Origin: CAYVQA01 sp045119035
GTDB lineage: Bacteria; Bacillota_I; Bacilli_A; ML615J-28; CAG-313
Assembly (NCBI GenBank): GCA_045119035.1
Contig: JBGVCU010000059.1
Span: forward strand, 1-64,000
Direction: 5' to 3'
DNA length: 64,000 nt
Positions 15,400 through 24,728 of the stretch are shown piece by piece. Position numbers and translations under genes: made by a program. A model generated the notes under the pieces. It was not told the DNA's origin and ran no database searches. It saw only the letters and a list, made by a program, of their open reading frames with translations. Numbering within the stretch: the stretch's first letter is position 1; every line of letters begins with the position of its first letter.

Positions 15400-18015
15400 A
15401 TGAGTAAAATTGTCATTGTCGATGGAAATAGTATAATGTTTAGAGCTTATTATGCAACAGCATACAGTGGAAACTTAATGCAAACATCAAGTGGAATTTA
15501 TACAAATGCTATTTATACTTTTATTGTAATGATGCAAAAAATTCTTTCAACTGAAAACATGACAAATTTATTTATTGCATTTGATAAAGGTAAAAAAACT
15601 CTTCGTCATAAAGAATATGATGACTATAAAGGTACAAGAAAAAAGATGCCTGAAGAACTTGCTATGCAAATTCCTTTTATTAAAGAATACTTAGATGTGA
15701 TAGGAATTAATCGTTTAGAATTAGATGATTATGAAGCTGATGACATTGTAGGAACTCTTGCAAAAAGAAGTAAAGATCTTTTTGATGAAGTAGAAGTAAT
15801 TAGTGGAGATAAAGATTTACTTCAATTAGTTGGTGGAAATATAAAAGTATTTTTAACAAAGAAAGGTTTAACAGATTTAGATGAATATAATGAATTAAAT
15901 TTCTTTGAAAAGATGGATTTTATTCCTAGTCAATTAATTGATTATAAAGGTCTTGTTGGAGATTCTAGTGATAATTTACCTGGAATTCCTGGAATTGGTC
16001 CAAAAACAGCAACTAAACTTTTAAAAGAATTTCATACATTAGAAAATATTATTGATAATGCAGAAAATATTAAAGGTAAAACTGGAACTTTAATTTTAGA
16101 AAATAAAGAACAAGCATTAAAATGTAAGCATCTTGCTACAATATATACTGATGCAATGTTCGAATTAGATATTAATGAAACAAAAATAAAAGAGGTTGAT
16201 AAAAAGGCTTTAAGAAAATTTTATGAAAGATTTGAATTTAATTCTTTTATTAAAAGATTAGGTGATATTGAAGAAGAAAATAATGAAACTATATCTTTTA
16301 ATGAAATTATTGTAAATCCAAATAAATTAGATATTTCATCTAATAAGATATATATTGATATTGAACTTAATGACGAAAATAATCACCGAGGTAATGTTTT
16401 AGGAATTGCTATTTTAAATAATAATAATCGTTATTTTTTAAATAAAAATTATAATTTAATTAAAGACTTTTTAAATAATAATGATTATGAGTTAGTTACA
16501 ACTGATTCAAAAAAACTTATTATTGGGTTAAAAAAACTAGGATTTGATGTTGAAAATATTATTTTTGATTTAACATTAGCATCTTACTTAGTTGATCCTT
16601 CACTTGGAAGTAAAGATGTAAAGGATATGATTGAGAAATTTATTAGTTCAAATTTACCATATGCTGAAAGTGTATATGGTAAAAAAAGACCTTTTGTAAT
16701 TGATGATGAAAATAAATTAATCAATTATTCTTTAGATAAATTAAGTTATTTAGAAAAAGTTGAATCTGTGGTTGTTAATAGATTAAAAGATGAAAAAACA
16801 TATGATTTATTAATAAGTATGGAACTTCCTTTAGCAAAAGTTTTAGCTGATGTTGAAATGAATGGTTTTAAGGTTGATTTAAATAGATTAAGCGAATTAG
16901 GTCAAGTTTTTAATGAAAAGATTAGTGAACTTGAAAAAGAAATTTATGAAGCTGCTGGTCATGAATTTAATATTGCTTCTCCTAAACAATTAGGTGTAGT
17001 AATTTTTGAAGAAATGCAACTTGCTAAGGGAAAGAAAAATAAAACAGGTTATTCTACATCTGCAGATGTATTAGAAAAACTTGCTAAAAATCATCCTTTT
17101 GCGAAAATGATTCTTGAATATCGTAAATATGCTAAGCTTGTTTCAACTTATGTTAATGGTTTAGAATCAGAAATTTATGAGGATGGTTTAGTTCATACTA
17201 CATTTAAACAGGCTTTAACATTAACAGGAAGACTATCTTCTGTTGAGCCAAATATTCAAAATATTCCTGTAAGAACAGAAGAAGGACGTCTTATTCGTAG
17301 TGCTTTCATTCCAAGACAAAATGATGGTATTTTAGTAAGTGCTGACTATTCTCAAATTGAACTTCGTGTGCTTGCAACTATTGCTGGATGTGACACAATG
17401 ATTAAAGAAATCAACGAAGGAATTGATTTCCATACGTCTACTGCAGCAAAAATATACAATATTTCTTTAAATGAAGTTACAAAAGAACAAAGAAGAATTG
17501 CAAAAGCTGTTAATTTTGGAATAGTATATGGTATGAGTGCGTTTGGATTATCAGAAGATTTAGGAATCAGTGTTCAAGAAGCTAATGATTTTATTTATCG
17601 TTATTTTGAAGTATATCCGGAAATTAAATCATACTTAAATCGTGTTGTTAACGAAACAATGGAAAAAGGATATACAGCAACATATTTTAATCGTCGTAGA
17701 TATATTCCAGAAATTCAGAATTCAAATTTTATGATTAAAGAGTTTGGGAAACGTACTGCAATGAACGCACCTATTCAAGGAACAGCTGCTGATATTATGA
17801 AACTTGCAATGATTGCAGTTGATAAAAAAATTAAAGAAAATAATTTAAATTCAAAAATGGTTGCTCAAGTTCATGATGAATTAATCATTGATGCAACAAG
17901 AGATGAATTATTTACAGTTATTGATATTTTAAAAGAAACAATGTCTCAAGTTGTAAATATTGGCGTTAATCTTGATGTTGACGTTGAAGTTGGGGCAAAT
18001 TGGAATTTAAAATAA
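15400..18015 (+). CDS. polA: DNA polymerase I
   Basis: Repair and Okazaki-fragment polymerase, ~871 residues. The 5' nuclease domain occupies about 1-290 (VDGNSIMFRAYYA, DDYEADDIVG, SGDKDLLQLV, DSSDNLPGIPGIGPKTA). The 3'-5' exonuclease-like domain spans about 310-490. It keeps an IDIEL motif like the DxE of active enzymes, but the last exonuclease motif is not obvious (YSLDKLSYLEKVE), so proofreading activity is uncertain. The polymerase domain carries LTGRLSSVEPNIQNIP, VSADYSQIELRVLA (about 645), the O-helix RRIAKAVNFGIVYGMS, and VAQVHDELIID (about 819). The start at 15400 begins MSKIVIVDGN; an upstream TTG is possible but less likely. The nitroreductase and mutM-coaE genes follow within 10 bases and 1 base. 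Confidence 0.96.
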   Translation: MSKIVIVDGNSIMFRAYYATAYSGNLMQTSSGIYTNAIYTFIVMMQKILSTENMTNLFIAFDKGKKTLRHKEYDDYKGTRKKMPEELAMQIPFIKEYLDVIGINRLELDDYEADDIVGTLAKRSKDLFDEVEVISGDKDLLQLVGGNIKVFLTKKGLTDLDEYNELNFFEKMDFIPSQLIDYKGLVGDSSDNLPGIPGIGPKTATKLLKEFHTLENIIDNAENIKGKTGTLILENKEQALKCKHLATIYTDAMFELDINETKIKEVDKKALRKFYERFEFNSFIKRLGDIEEENNETISFNEIIVNPNKLDISSNKIYIDIELNDENNHRGNVLGIAILNNNNRYFLNKNYNLIKDFLNNNDYELVTTDSKKLIIGLKKLGFDVENIIFDLTLASYLVDPSLGSKDVKDMIEKFISSNLPYAESVYGKKRPFVIDDENKLINYSLDKLSYLEKVESVVVNRLKDEKTYDLLISMELPLAKVLADVEMNGFKVDLNRLSELGQVFNEKISELEKEIYEAAGHEFNIASPKQLGVVIFEEMQLAKGKKNKTGYSTSADVLEKLAKNHPFAKMILEYRKYAKLVSTYVNGLESEIYEDGLVHTTFKQALTLTGRLSSVEPNIQNIPVRTEEGRLIRSAFIPRQNDGILVSADYSQIELRVLATIAGCDTMIKEINEGIDFHTSTAAKIYNISLNEVTKEQRRIAKAVNFGIVYGMSAFGLSEDLGISVQEANDFIYRYFEVYPEIKSYLNRVVNETMEKGYTATYFNRRRYIPEIQNSNFMIKEFGKRTAMNAPIQGTAADIMKLAMIAVDKKIKENNLNSKMVAQVHDELIIDATRDELFTVIDILKETMSQVVNIGVNLDVDVEVGANWNLK

Positions 18016-18025
18016 GGAGACTTTT

Positions 18026-18529
18026 ATGAAAGAATTATTTACAAGAAGAAGTGTTAGAAAATACTTACCTACAAAAGTAAAAGAAGAAGATATTGAAAAA
18101 TTATTAAAAGCAGGAATGTATGCTCCAAGTGCAATAAATGAACAACCATGGGAGTTTATAGTTATTGATGATGAAGCAATTATTAAAGATTTAGGAAGTG
18201 TAAATACTAGATCTACTTTTATTCAAACAGCACCTCTTCTTATAATTATTCTTGGAAATAAAAATAAATATAAGTGTCCACTTTATTCTCAGGATTTAGC
18301 TGCTTCTACTCAAAATATATTATTAGAAGCTCGTTATTTAGGCCTTGGAACTTGCTGGATTGGAGTTAACGGTTTAAGTGAAAGAGTTAACAATATAATT
18401 GAATATTTTAATTTACCTGAGAATATTGAACCTTTTAGTATGATTACTGTAGGGTATCCAGAAAGTGACGATGCGTTTTTTGATGCAAATAGAGAAAATT
18501 TAGATTTAATACATAGAAATAGGTGGTAA
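18026..18529 (+). CDS. Nitroreductase family FMN protein
   Basis: The 167-residue protein is a small nitroreductase-fold enzyme that uses FMN and NAD(P)H; the physiological substrate is not evident. Typical motifs: FTRRSVRKYLP at the N-terminus (the Arg-Arg-Ser-x-Arg FMN contact), YAPSAINEQPWEFIV, AASTQNILLEARYLGLGTCWIG, and MITVGYP. The length is at the short end for the family. It starts after TAAGGAG, 10 bases after polA, and its stop overlaps the mutM ribosome site, so it is part of the polA operon. Confidence 0.9.
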   Translation: MKELFTRRSVRKYLPTKVKEEDIEKLLKAGMYAPSAINEQPWEFIVIDDEAIIKDLGSVNTRSTFIQTAPLLIIILGNKNKYKCPLYSQDLAASTQNILLEARYLGLGTCWIGVNGLSERVNNIIEYFNLPENIEPFSMITVGYPESDDAFFDANRENLDLIHRNRW

Positions 18530-18530
18530 A

Positions 18531-19958
18531 ATGCCAGAATTACCAGAAGTAGAAACTGTCAGAAGAACTTTAGAACTTCACTTGTTAGGTGAAACAATTG
18601 ATAATGTATATGTTTATTATGATAAAATGTTAGCACCTAGTAAAGATGATTTTATTTATAAATTACCAAATCAAACTTTTAGAAGCATTAAAAGATATGG
18701 TAAATACTTATTTTTTATTTTAGATGATTATACGATAATATCTCATTTAAGAATGGAAGGAAAGTATTTTATAAGAAATTTAGAAAGCCCATATCTTCAT
18801 GAACATGTTATTTTTATTTTAAAGAGCGGAAAATCTTTAAGATATCATGATGTTAGAAAATTCGGTACAATGAAATTAGTACCTACTACTGATTTAAAAG
18901 AAGTATTCAAAGAAACAGAACTTGCTAAACTAGGAAAAGAAGCAAATGACACTTCTTTAACAAAAGAAGAGTTATTTAATAAAATTCACAAATTAAATGT
19001 GCCGATTAAAACAGTATTACTAGATCAAGAAGTTTTATGTGGTTTAGGTAATATTTATGTTGATGAGGTATGTTTTAAATGTAATCTACACCCATTACAA
19101 ATTGCATCTACCTTAACGATGGAGGATTGTGAAAATATTATAAGATCATCTATTGAAGTATTAAATTACGCTATCATGTGTGGTGGTACTACAATTAGAT
19201 CATATACAAGTAGTTTAGGAGTTACAGGAAGATTTCAACTTAATTTAAATGTTCATACGCAAGTTGGAAAACCATGTAAAATATGCAATACAATTATTAA
19301 AAAGATTAAAGTTGGCGGTCGTGGAACGTATTATTGTCCTGTTTGTCAACAAAAATCACCATTAATTATTGGAATAACAGGAGGTATTTCATCTGGTAAA
19401 ACAAGTGTTGTAAATTATATAAAAGATAAATATGCTAAGTATACATATATTGATACAGATGAAATTACACATAAATTATATAAAGATAACAAAGTTATTG
19501 AAATGATAAAATTTAACTTTGGAATTGAAGTCATTGAAAACAATGAAATTAATCGTAAAATTCTAGGTAGTATAATTTATAATAATAAAGAAAAACGCGA
19601 ATTATTAAATAGTATTATTCATCCAATGGTTATTAAAGAAGTGAAAAAACAAATTAAAAATAGTGTTTCTAAACTTATTTTTGTTAGTGTTCCATTACTT
19701 TTTGAAGCAAATATGGAAGATATGATGGATGAGGTTTGGTATGTTTATACTAGTAAAGAAAGCCAAATAGAGCGTTTAATGAAACGAGATAATATTGATT
19801 ATGAATATGCGCTTCTAAAAATAAATTCGCAAATGAGTGATGAAGAAAAAAGAAAATTATTGTCAAAAAAACAAAATGTTGTTTTAATTGATAATTCTTC
19901 TGATTTATGTTATACTTATCAAGATATTGAAAAATTGATGAAACAAAGAGGTAAATAA
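18531..19958 (+). CDS. mutM-coaE: Fused formamidopyrimidine-DNA glycosylase and dephospho-CoA kinase
   Basis: One 475-residue frame carries two complete enzymes. Residues 1 to ~273 are MutM/Fpg: PELPEVETVRR with the catalytic Pro2 and Glu3, RYGKYLFF, RYHDVRKFG, QEVLCGLGNIYVDE, and a zinc finger with two CxxC pairs 16 residues apart (CKIC and CPVC). MutM removes oxidised guanine from DNA. Residues ~278-475 are CoaE, the last step of coenzyme A synthesis: P-loop GITGGISSGKT, DTDEITHKLY, VSVPLLFEA and RLMKRDN. The kinase begins a few residues after the last zinc cysteine pair, without stop or frameshift. In Bacillus mutM and coaE are neighbouring separate genes in this same polA block, so the fusion probably arose by loss of the stop between them. 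Whether the polypeptide is cleaved is unknown. Confidence 0.93.
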   Translation: MPELPEVETVRRTLELHLLGETIDNVYVYYDKMLAPSKDDFIYKLPNQTFRSIKRYGKYLFFILDDYTIISHLRMEGKYFIRNLESPYLHEHVIFILKSGKSLRYHDVRKFGTMKLVPTTDLKEVFKETELAKLGKEANDTSLTKEELFNKIHKLNVPIKTVLLDQEVLCGLGNIYVDEVCFKCNLHPLQIASTLTMEDCENIIRSSIEVLNYAIMCGGTTIRSYTSSLGVTGRFQLNLNVHTQVGKPCKICNTIIKKIKVGGRGTYYCPVCQQKSPLIIGITGGISSGKTSVVNYIKDKYAKYTYIDTDEITHKLYKDNKVIEMIKFNFGIEVIENNEINRKILGSIIYNNKEKRELLNSIIHPMVIKEVKKQIKNSVSKLIFVSVPLLFEANMEDMMDEVWYVYTSKESQIERLMKRDNIDYEYALLKINSQMSDEEKRKLLSKKQNVVLIDNSSDLCYTYQDIEKLMKQRGK

Positions 19959-19959
19959 A

Positions 19960-20313
19960 ATGAGTTTAAGAGTTTTCTTTAGTAAAAGTGTTAGTACATA
20001 TGAAAATGCAAAAGAAAAAGAATTATGTTCTCATGTGTATATGAATGATTATCAAACTGTAAGACACCATATTATTCAAGCATCTGAAGCATTAGGATAT
20101 AAAGTGGTTAGTATTGATGATAATTATTCTGAGATTTTTGTAGAAATAAAAAATGTTCAAGATGTTATTTTAAGTATTGTTAGAGTAGGAGTAAGTTCTT
20201 GTCGAGTTGATTTAACTGTTAATGTTTTATCAGGTATTAGTCTTGGTAAAGCACCTAGAATTATTAAAGAGTTCTATAATCAACTAGATAGAAGATTAAC
20301 TTATAAAAAATAA
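19960..20313 (+). CDS. Conserved-looking hypothetical protein between coaE and dnaB
   Basis: I do not recognise this 117-residue protein. It starts MSLRVFFSKSVSTYENAKEK, is soluble by appearance, and has an alternating beta/alpha pattern (YSEIFVEIKNVQDVILSIVRVG, SSCRVDLTVNVLSG) with a basic C-terminus. It begins one base after the mutM-coaE stop and its stop codon overlaps the dnaB ATG (TAATG), so expression is tightly coupled to replication-initiation genes. In Bacillus the gene just before dnaB is nrdR, but this protein lacks the NrdR zinc ribbon and ATP-cone, so it is not NrdR. A DNA-related role is a guess from context only. Confidence 0.75.
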   Translation: MSLRVFFSKSVSTYENAKEKELCSHVYMNDYQTVRHHIIQASEALGYKVVSIDDNYSEIFVEIKNVQDVILSIVRVGVSSCRVDLTVNVLSGISLGKAPRIIKEFYNQLDRRLTYKK

Positions 20314-21575
20314 TGGCAAATAATTACTATACATTACCGTATGCGGTTATAGCGTATAATCCACTAACTAGTACAGATCGAAAACTATTAAGTAAATTAT
20401 ATGGACCATTTATTGGTAAAGAAGCACTTGATTTATTTGTTTATTTACATGATTTAATTACACATGATGAAATTGAATCAAAACAAGAATCACACACTAA
20501 ATTATTTGTTAAACTAAATATTGATAATTTTGAAACATTTAATATTATTAAAGAAAAACTAGAAGCCTCATCACTTCTTTCAACATATACTAATGATTTA
20601 ATAACAATTTATGTATTACATGATATTTTAAAACCAATTGATTTTTTTGATGATTTATTACTTTCATCAATGTTAAAACAAACAATTGGTGTTGTGGAAT
20701 ATGAAAATCTTCAAAGAGATTTACTTGTTACAAGTTATGATTTAAACGAATTTCAAAATGTTACAAAAAGTTTTGATGAAGTATATACATTAGATTGTTA
20801 TGAATCTTCAAATTATGATAAATGGTGGTCAAGCGTAAAAAGATCTAGACCTCATTTATTACATAATCATTTTGATTATGAAGTAATTTTAGCTCAAATT
20901 GAACCACTTGATGTATATGAATTAAGTGATTTAAGGAGTACAAAATTTTATAATATTTTAAACAGCGTTAGTTTTTGTTTTTCGCTTACTAATGAAGAGA
21001 TTGTTCTTTGTTTAAGAAGTATCATTAGAGTTGATAAAATGTTTGATGAAAAAGCATTTATAAAAGCATGTAAAAAAGCATATGATAAAAAATTAACGAA
21101 GGAAAATGTAACTATCAAACCTATAAAACAAAGTAGTTCTGATAATGAACTAATTGAAATACTTGAAAAAACTAATCATAGTGCTGTTGTTGCTGCTCGT
21201 TTTGGTAAAGGACTTGTTGCCTCAGAAATTGAGGTTTTAGAGTCACTTCACAGAAAACATGGATTTAGTCATGGTTTTATTAATGTTTTATTAATTTATG
21301 TTCTAAGTCAAACAAGTGGGTCATTCCCAGCACTTAACTATTTTTTAAAGATTGCTAATGAATGGTATCGTAAGGGAATTAAAACAACAAAAGAAGCATT
21401 AGATTATATAGAAAATCCTGAAAAAGAAGAAACAGTTTATCAAAAGAAAACTTATTCTAAAAAACCTGTTGTAAAAGCTCCTTCATGGGTTGAACAACAT
21501 TTAAAAGATACAAAACAAGAAGAAGTTACAAAAGAAGAATCAATTAGTGATTTGGAAGATTTCTTCAACAAATAG
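20313..21575 (+). CDS. dnaB: Replication initiation and membrane attachment protein DnaB
   Basis: The 420-residue protein corresponds to the Firmicutes DnaB/DnaD-superfamily loader (not the E. coli helicase), which helps DnaI place the replicative helicase at the origin. Recognition rests on the N-terminal winged-helix-like region (LSKLYGPFIGKEALDLFVYLHDL), the C-terminal DnaB_2/DnaD-like domain (LESLHRKHGFSHGFINVLLIYVLSQ, LNYFLKIANEWYRKGIKT and the EAL motif) and an acidic/basic tail with a Trp motif (APSWVEQHLKDTK). The gene order dnaB-dnaI-thrS is the same as in B. subtilis. The start overlaps the preceding stop by one base, suggesting translational coupling. Confidence 0.9.
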   Translation: MANNYYTLPYAVIAYNPLTSTDRKLLSKLYGPFIGKEALDLFVYLHDLITHDEIESKQESHTKLFVKLNIDNFETFNIIKEKLEASSLLSTYTNDLITIYVLHDILKPIDFFDDLLLSSMLKQTIGVVEYENLQRDLLVTSYDLNEFQNVTKSFDEVYTLDCYESSNYDKWWSSVKRSRPHLLHNHFDYEVILAQIEPLDVYELSDLRSTKFYNILNSVSFCFSLTNEEIVLCLRSIIRVDKMFDEKAFIKACKKAYDKKLTKENVTIKPIKQSSSDNELIEILEKTNHSAVVAARFGKGLVASEIEVLESLHRKHGFSHGFINVLLIYVLSQTSGSFPALNYFLKIANEWYRKGIKTTKEALDYIENPEKEETVYQKKTYSKKPVVKAPSWVEQHLKDTKQEEVTKEESISDLEDFFNK

Positions 21576-21584
21576 AGGTATAAC

Positions 21585-22439
21585 ATGGAGAATAAAGATT
21601 TAAATCTTTTACTTAAAGAACTAAATAATAATGAATCTATTCAAAAATTTATTCAAGAAAATAATTTAACAACTGAATATATTAATAAAAATTTAACATC
21701 ATTTTTAGCTTATTTATCAAGTGAAAAGAAGTGTCTTAATTGTCCTGGTCTTTCTTCTTGTAAACAAGCACAAGAAGGAATGAAAATAAATCTTAAATAT
21801 ACATATAAAGTAGAACCTTTTTATGATGAGTGTAAATTCTTAATAGAAGAGTTAAAAAATACAAATCACCTATATACTGAAGGATATGATTTTGATTCTT
21901 TAGTAAATCAAAAGGTATTTATTACAAAAGAAAGAGCAAATGTTTTAAGCTTAATTAAAGAATTCTTAGATAATTATGAAAAAGACGAATTTGTAAAAGG
22001 TCTATATATTCAAGGAAAACACGGTACTGGTAAAACATTCTTAATGGCTTATATTGCTAAATCACTAGCTGATAGAGGTCATGATGTATTGTTTATGTTT
22101 TATCCAGATTTAGTTAGAAAAGTAAAAAGTTTAATTCAAGATAATAAACTTGAACAAGGAATTACTGAACTTAAAAATGTTGATGTTTTAATGTTAGATG
22201 ATTTTGGGGCGGAAAATTCTACTGCTTTTATTAGAGATGAGATTTTAAGTCCTATTTTACAATATCGTATGAATAATAACTTACCAACATTTATGACATC
22301 TAATTTAGAAGATGAACAGTTAATTAATCATTTAGCTGATAGTAATAACGGAACTGATTTAGTAAGAGCATCACGTATTAGAGAACGTATTAGAGCTATG
22401 ATGAATTATGTTCAGTTAGATGGTGCTGTATACCGTTAA
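21585..22439 (+). CDS. dnaI: Primosomal protein DnaI, helicase loader
   Basis: DnaI is the AAA+ ATPase that loads the replicative helicase in Firmicutes. The 284-residue protein has an N-terminal domain with cysteines CLNCPGLSSC (about 50-60), like the zinc-binding N-domain of B. subtilis DnaI, and a C-terminal AAA+ domain: Walker A YIQGKHGTGKTFLM (about 142-155), Walker B VDVLMLDDFGAE, sensor 1 FMTSNLE and an Arg-rich end (RASRIRERIRAMM). It follows dnaB after 9 bases. The polA-to-dnaI block ends here, because a strong promoter for the thrS T-box starts 15 bases later. Confidence 0.94.
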   Translation: MENKDLNLLLKELNNNESIQKFIQENNLTTEYINKNLTSFLAYLSSEKKCLNCPGLSSCKQAQEGMKINLKYTYKVEPFYDECKFLIEELKNTNHLYTEGYDFDSLVNQKVFITKERANVLSLIKEFLDNYEKDEFVKGLYIQGKHGTGKTFLMAYIAKSLADRGHDVLFMFYPDLVRKVKSLIQDNKLEQGITELKNVDVLMLDDFGAENSTAFIRDEILSPILQYRMNNNLPTFMTSNLEDEQLINHLADSNNGTDLVRASRIRERIRAMMNYVQLDGAVYR

Positions 22440-22453
22440 TTTAAGTAAATATT

Positions 22454-22482
22454 TTGACAAAATCGTTAATAAAGAGTATAAT
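22454..22482 (+). promoter_or_regulatory. Consensus promoter of the thrS T-box transcript
   Basis: TTGACA (22454-22459) and TATAAT (22477-22482) with exactly 17 bases between: a full consensus housekeeping promoter, as expected where control lies in a downstream riboswitch. Confidence 0.85.
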
Positions 22483-22489
22483 ATTTTTA

Positions 22490-22720
22490 GAATATTGGTG
22501 TTGATGAGGACACGATAATTTAATAATTACTTTACAAGTGAGGCGTGAGAGTGGAAAACGCTAAAGGAAAATAAATTATTACTACCTCGGAGCTGTTTAT
22601 GTAATGTAAACCGGGTATGCCCGATATAGCTGTAATGAGTACAAATCAAGGTGGTACCACGGAAAAAAAGAAATTTCGTCCTTAGAAAGTAGCGTAAGCT
22701 AAACTTCTAGGGATTTTTTA
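22490..22720 (+). promoter_or_regulatory. T-box leader controlling thrS (threonine specific)
   Basis: T-boxes sense uncharged tRNA and switch between terminator and antiterminator. The hallmark T-box word AAGGTGGTACCACGG is at 22648-22662. The base of stem I forms from GAGG near 22507 and CCTC near 22585. Just 5' of that closing arm, the sequence TTACTACCTC (from 22580) holds adjacent ACT and ACC codons, both threonine, in the position of the specifier loop. The terminator arm pair (TCCTTAGAAAGT near 22679 with ACTTCTAGGGA near 22703) is followed by a T run ending at 22720. The thrS ribosome site AGGAGG comes next. The specifier fits the downstream gene. Confidence 0.93.
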
Positions 22721-22738
22721 TTTTATTAGGAGGAAAAT

Positions 22739-24655
22739 ATGTCACAAATTAATATTAAATTTCCAGATGGATCAATTAAACAATTTGAACAAGGTGTAAG
22801 TGCATTAGACATTGCTAAAGGTATCTCATCATCTTTAGCTAAAAAATGTATTATTGCAAAATTAAATAATGAATTTATCGATTTAGAAAGACCTATTTTA
22901 GTAGACGGTTCTATTGAGCTTGTTACAGGTGATGTTGAAGGTTTAGGTGATATTTATAATCATTCATGCGCACACTTACTAGCAAATGCAATTAAAGAAT
23001 TATATCCAAATGCAATGTTTGGTGTAGGACCTGCTATTGAAGAAGGATTCTATTATGATCTTGACTTAGGTGATGTTAAGTTAAATGATGAGGATTTAGT
23101 TAAAATTGAAAAGAAAATGGTTGCTTTAGTTGCTGGTGGAGCAAATATTGTTCGTCGTGAAGTATCTAAAGAAGAAGCATTAGAAATCTTTAAAAATGAT
23201 GTTTATAAAACTGAGTTAATAAACGAACTTCCTGAAAATGAACTAATTACTATTTATTCTCAAGGTTCATTTACAGATCTTTGTAGAGGACCTCACGTAT
23301 CTAGTACTAAATGGTTAAAGAATTTTAAATTACTTAATGTATCAGGAGCTTATTGGAGAGGTGATGCTAAAAAAGCACAACTTCAAAGAATTTATGGAAC
23401 ATGTTTCTATTCAGAAGAAGCTTTAAAACAACATTTAATTAACTTAGAAGAACGTAAAAAACGCGATCACCGTAGACTTGGAAAAGAACTTGATTTATTT
23501 ATGATTAGTGAATTTGGTCCAGGTTTCCCATTCTGGCTTCCAAATGGAATGATCTTAAGAAAGAACTTAGAAAACTTCTGGTATAATATTCATACAGAAG
23601 AAGGGTATAAATTTATCCAAACACCAATTATGTTAGATAAAGAATTATGGGAAATTTCAGGTCACTGGGCAAATTATAGAGAAAATATGTATACTTCTCA
23701 AATTGATGAAAAAGAATTTGCTATTAAGCCAATGAACTGTCCTGGTGGAATGTTAGTATATAAACGTGACATTCATTCATATAAAGACTTCCCACTTCGT
23801 TTAGGAGAATTAGGTTTAGTTCATAGACATGAAGCAAGTGGAGCTTTAGCTGGCTTATTTAGAGTTAGAAACTTTACTCAAGATGATGCTCATATCTTTA
23901 TTAGAATTGATCAAATCGTTGATGAAATAGCTAGACTTATTAATTTATTTGATAGAGTTTATAGTATCTTTAACTTAAGTTATCATATTGAACTTTCAAC
24001 TCGTCCAGAAGACAAATATATTGGAGATATCAAAATTTGGGATATTGCTGAACAAGCACTTGCTGATGGATGTAGTAAAGCTGGTAAATCATTTAAATTA
24101 AATCCAGGTGATGGAGCTTTCTATGGTCCTAAACTTGATTTCAAATTAAAAGATTCAATGAACAGAATTTGGCAATGTGGTACAATTCAACTTGATATGA
24201 ACTTACCTGAAAGATTTGATTTAACATATGTTGATCAAAATGGTGAAAAGGTACGTCCTATCATGTTACATAGAGCATTGTTTGGATCAATTGAAAGATT
24301 CATTGGTATTATTATTGAACACTTTGCTGGTGTATTCCCATTATGGCTTGCTCCTGAACAAATGAGAATTGTTCCTGTTAATAATGACGCTCATTTAGAA
24401 TACGCTAAAGAAGTTGAAAAAGTTTTAAAAGCTTCTGGTATTAGAGTATCTATCGATTCACGTGATGAAAAATTAAATTATAAGATTAGAGAATCTCAAA
24501 CTAGAAAAGTTCCTTATGTTCTAGTAATTGGAGATAATGAAAAAGCAACTAACTCTGTAACTTATCGTCATCATGGTACAACTAATCAAGTAAATGTATC
24601 TTTAGATGAATTCATTAATATGGTTCAAGAAGAAATTAAAAGTTTTGGAAAATAA
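22739..24655 (+). CDS. thrS: Threonyl-tRNA synthetase
   Basis: Class II synthetase that charges tRNA-Thr. The 638-residue protein has an N-terminal TGS domain (1-60, FPDGSIKQFEQGVSALDIA), the editing domain with the zinc/editing HxxxH motif SCAHLLANAI (about 74-83) and TDLCRGPHV, the catalytic core with MNCPGGMLVYK (zinc Cys, about 335), RHEASGALAGLFRVRNFTQDD and the motif-3 region MLHRALFGSIERF, and the C-terminal anticodon-binding domain (YVLVIGDNE). The length is standard. Expression is under the T-box upstream. Confidence 0.97.
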   Translation: MSQINIKFPDGSIKQFEQGVSALDIAKGISSSLAKKCIIAKLNNEFIDLERPILVDGSIELVTGDVEGLGDIYNHSCAHLLANAIKELYPNAMFGVGPAIEEGFYYDLDLGDVKLNDEDLVKIEKKMVALVAGGANIVRREVSKEEALEIFKNDVYKTELINELPENELITIYSQGSFTDLCRGPHVSSTKWLKNFKLLNVSGAYWRGDAKKAQLQRIYGTCFYSEEALKQHLINLEERKKRDHRRLGKELDLFMISEFGPGFPFWLPNGMILRKNLENFWYNIHTEEGYKFIQTPIMLDKELWEISGHWANYRENMYTSQIDEKEFAIKPMNCPGGMLVYKRDIHSYKDFPLRLGELGLVHRHEASGALAGLFRVRNFTQDDAHIFIRIDQIVDEIARLINLFDRVYSIFNLSYHIELSTRPEDKYIGDIKIWDIAEQALADGCSKAGKSFKLNPGDGAFYGPKLDFKLKDSMNRIWQCGTIQLDMNLPERFDLTYVDQNGEKVRPIMLHRALFGSIERFIGIIIEHFAGVFPLWLAPEQMRIVPVNNDAHLEYAKEVEKVLKASGIRVSIDSRDEKLNYKIRESQTRKVPYVLVIGDNEKATNSVTYRHHGTTNQVNVSLDEFINMVQEEIKSFGK

Positions 24656-24663
24656 AATAATAC

Positions 24664-24695
24664 AAAGGAAATAGTTTTTACTATTTCCTTTTTAA
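24664..24695 (+). terminator. Terminator of thrS
   Basis: AAAGGAAATAG (24664-24674) pairs with 24681-24691 around a 6-base loop and runs into TTTTT. Confidence 0.85.
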
Positions 24696-24728
24696 TTATT
24701 TATCATATAATAATAAAGGGTGAATAAT

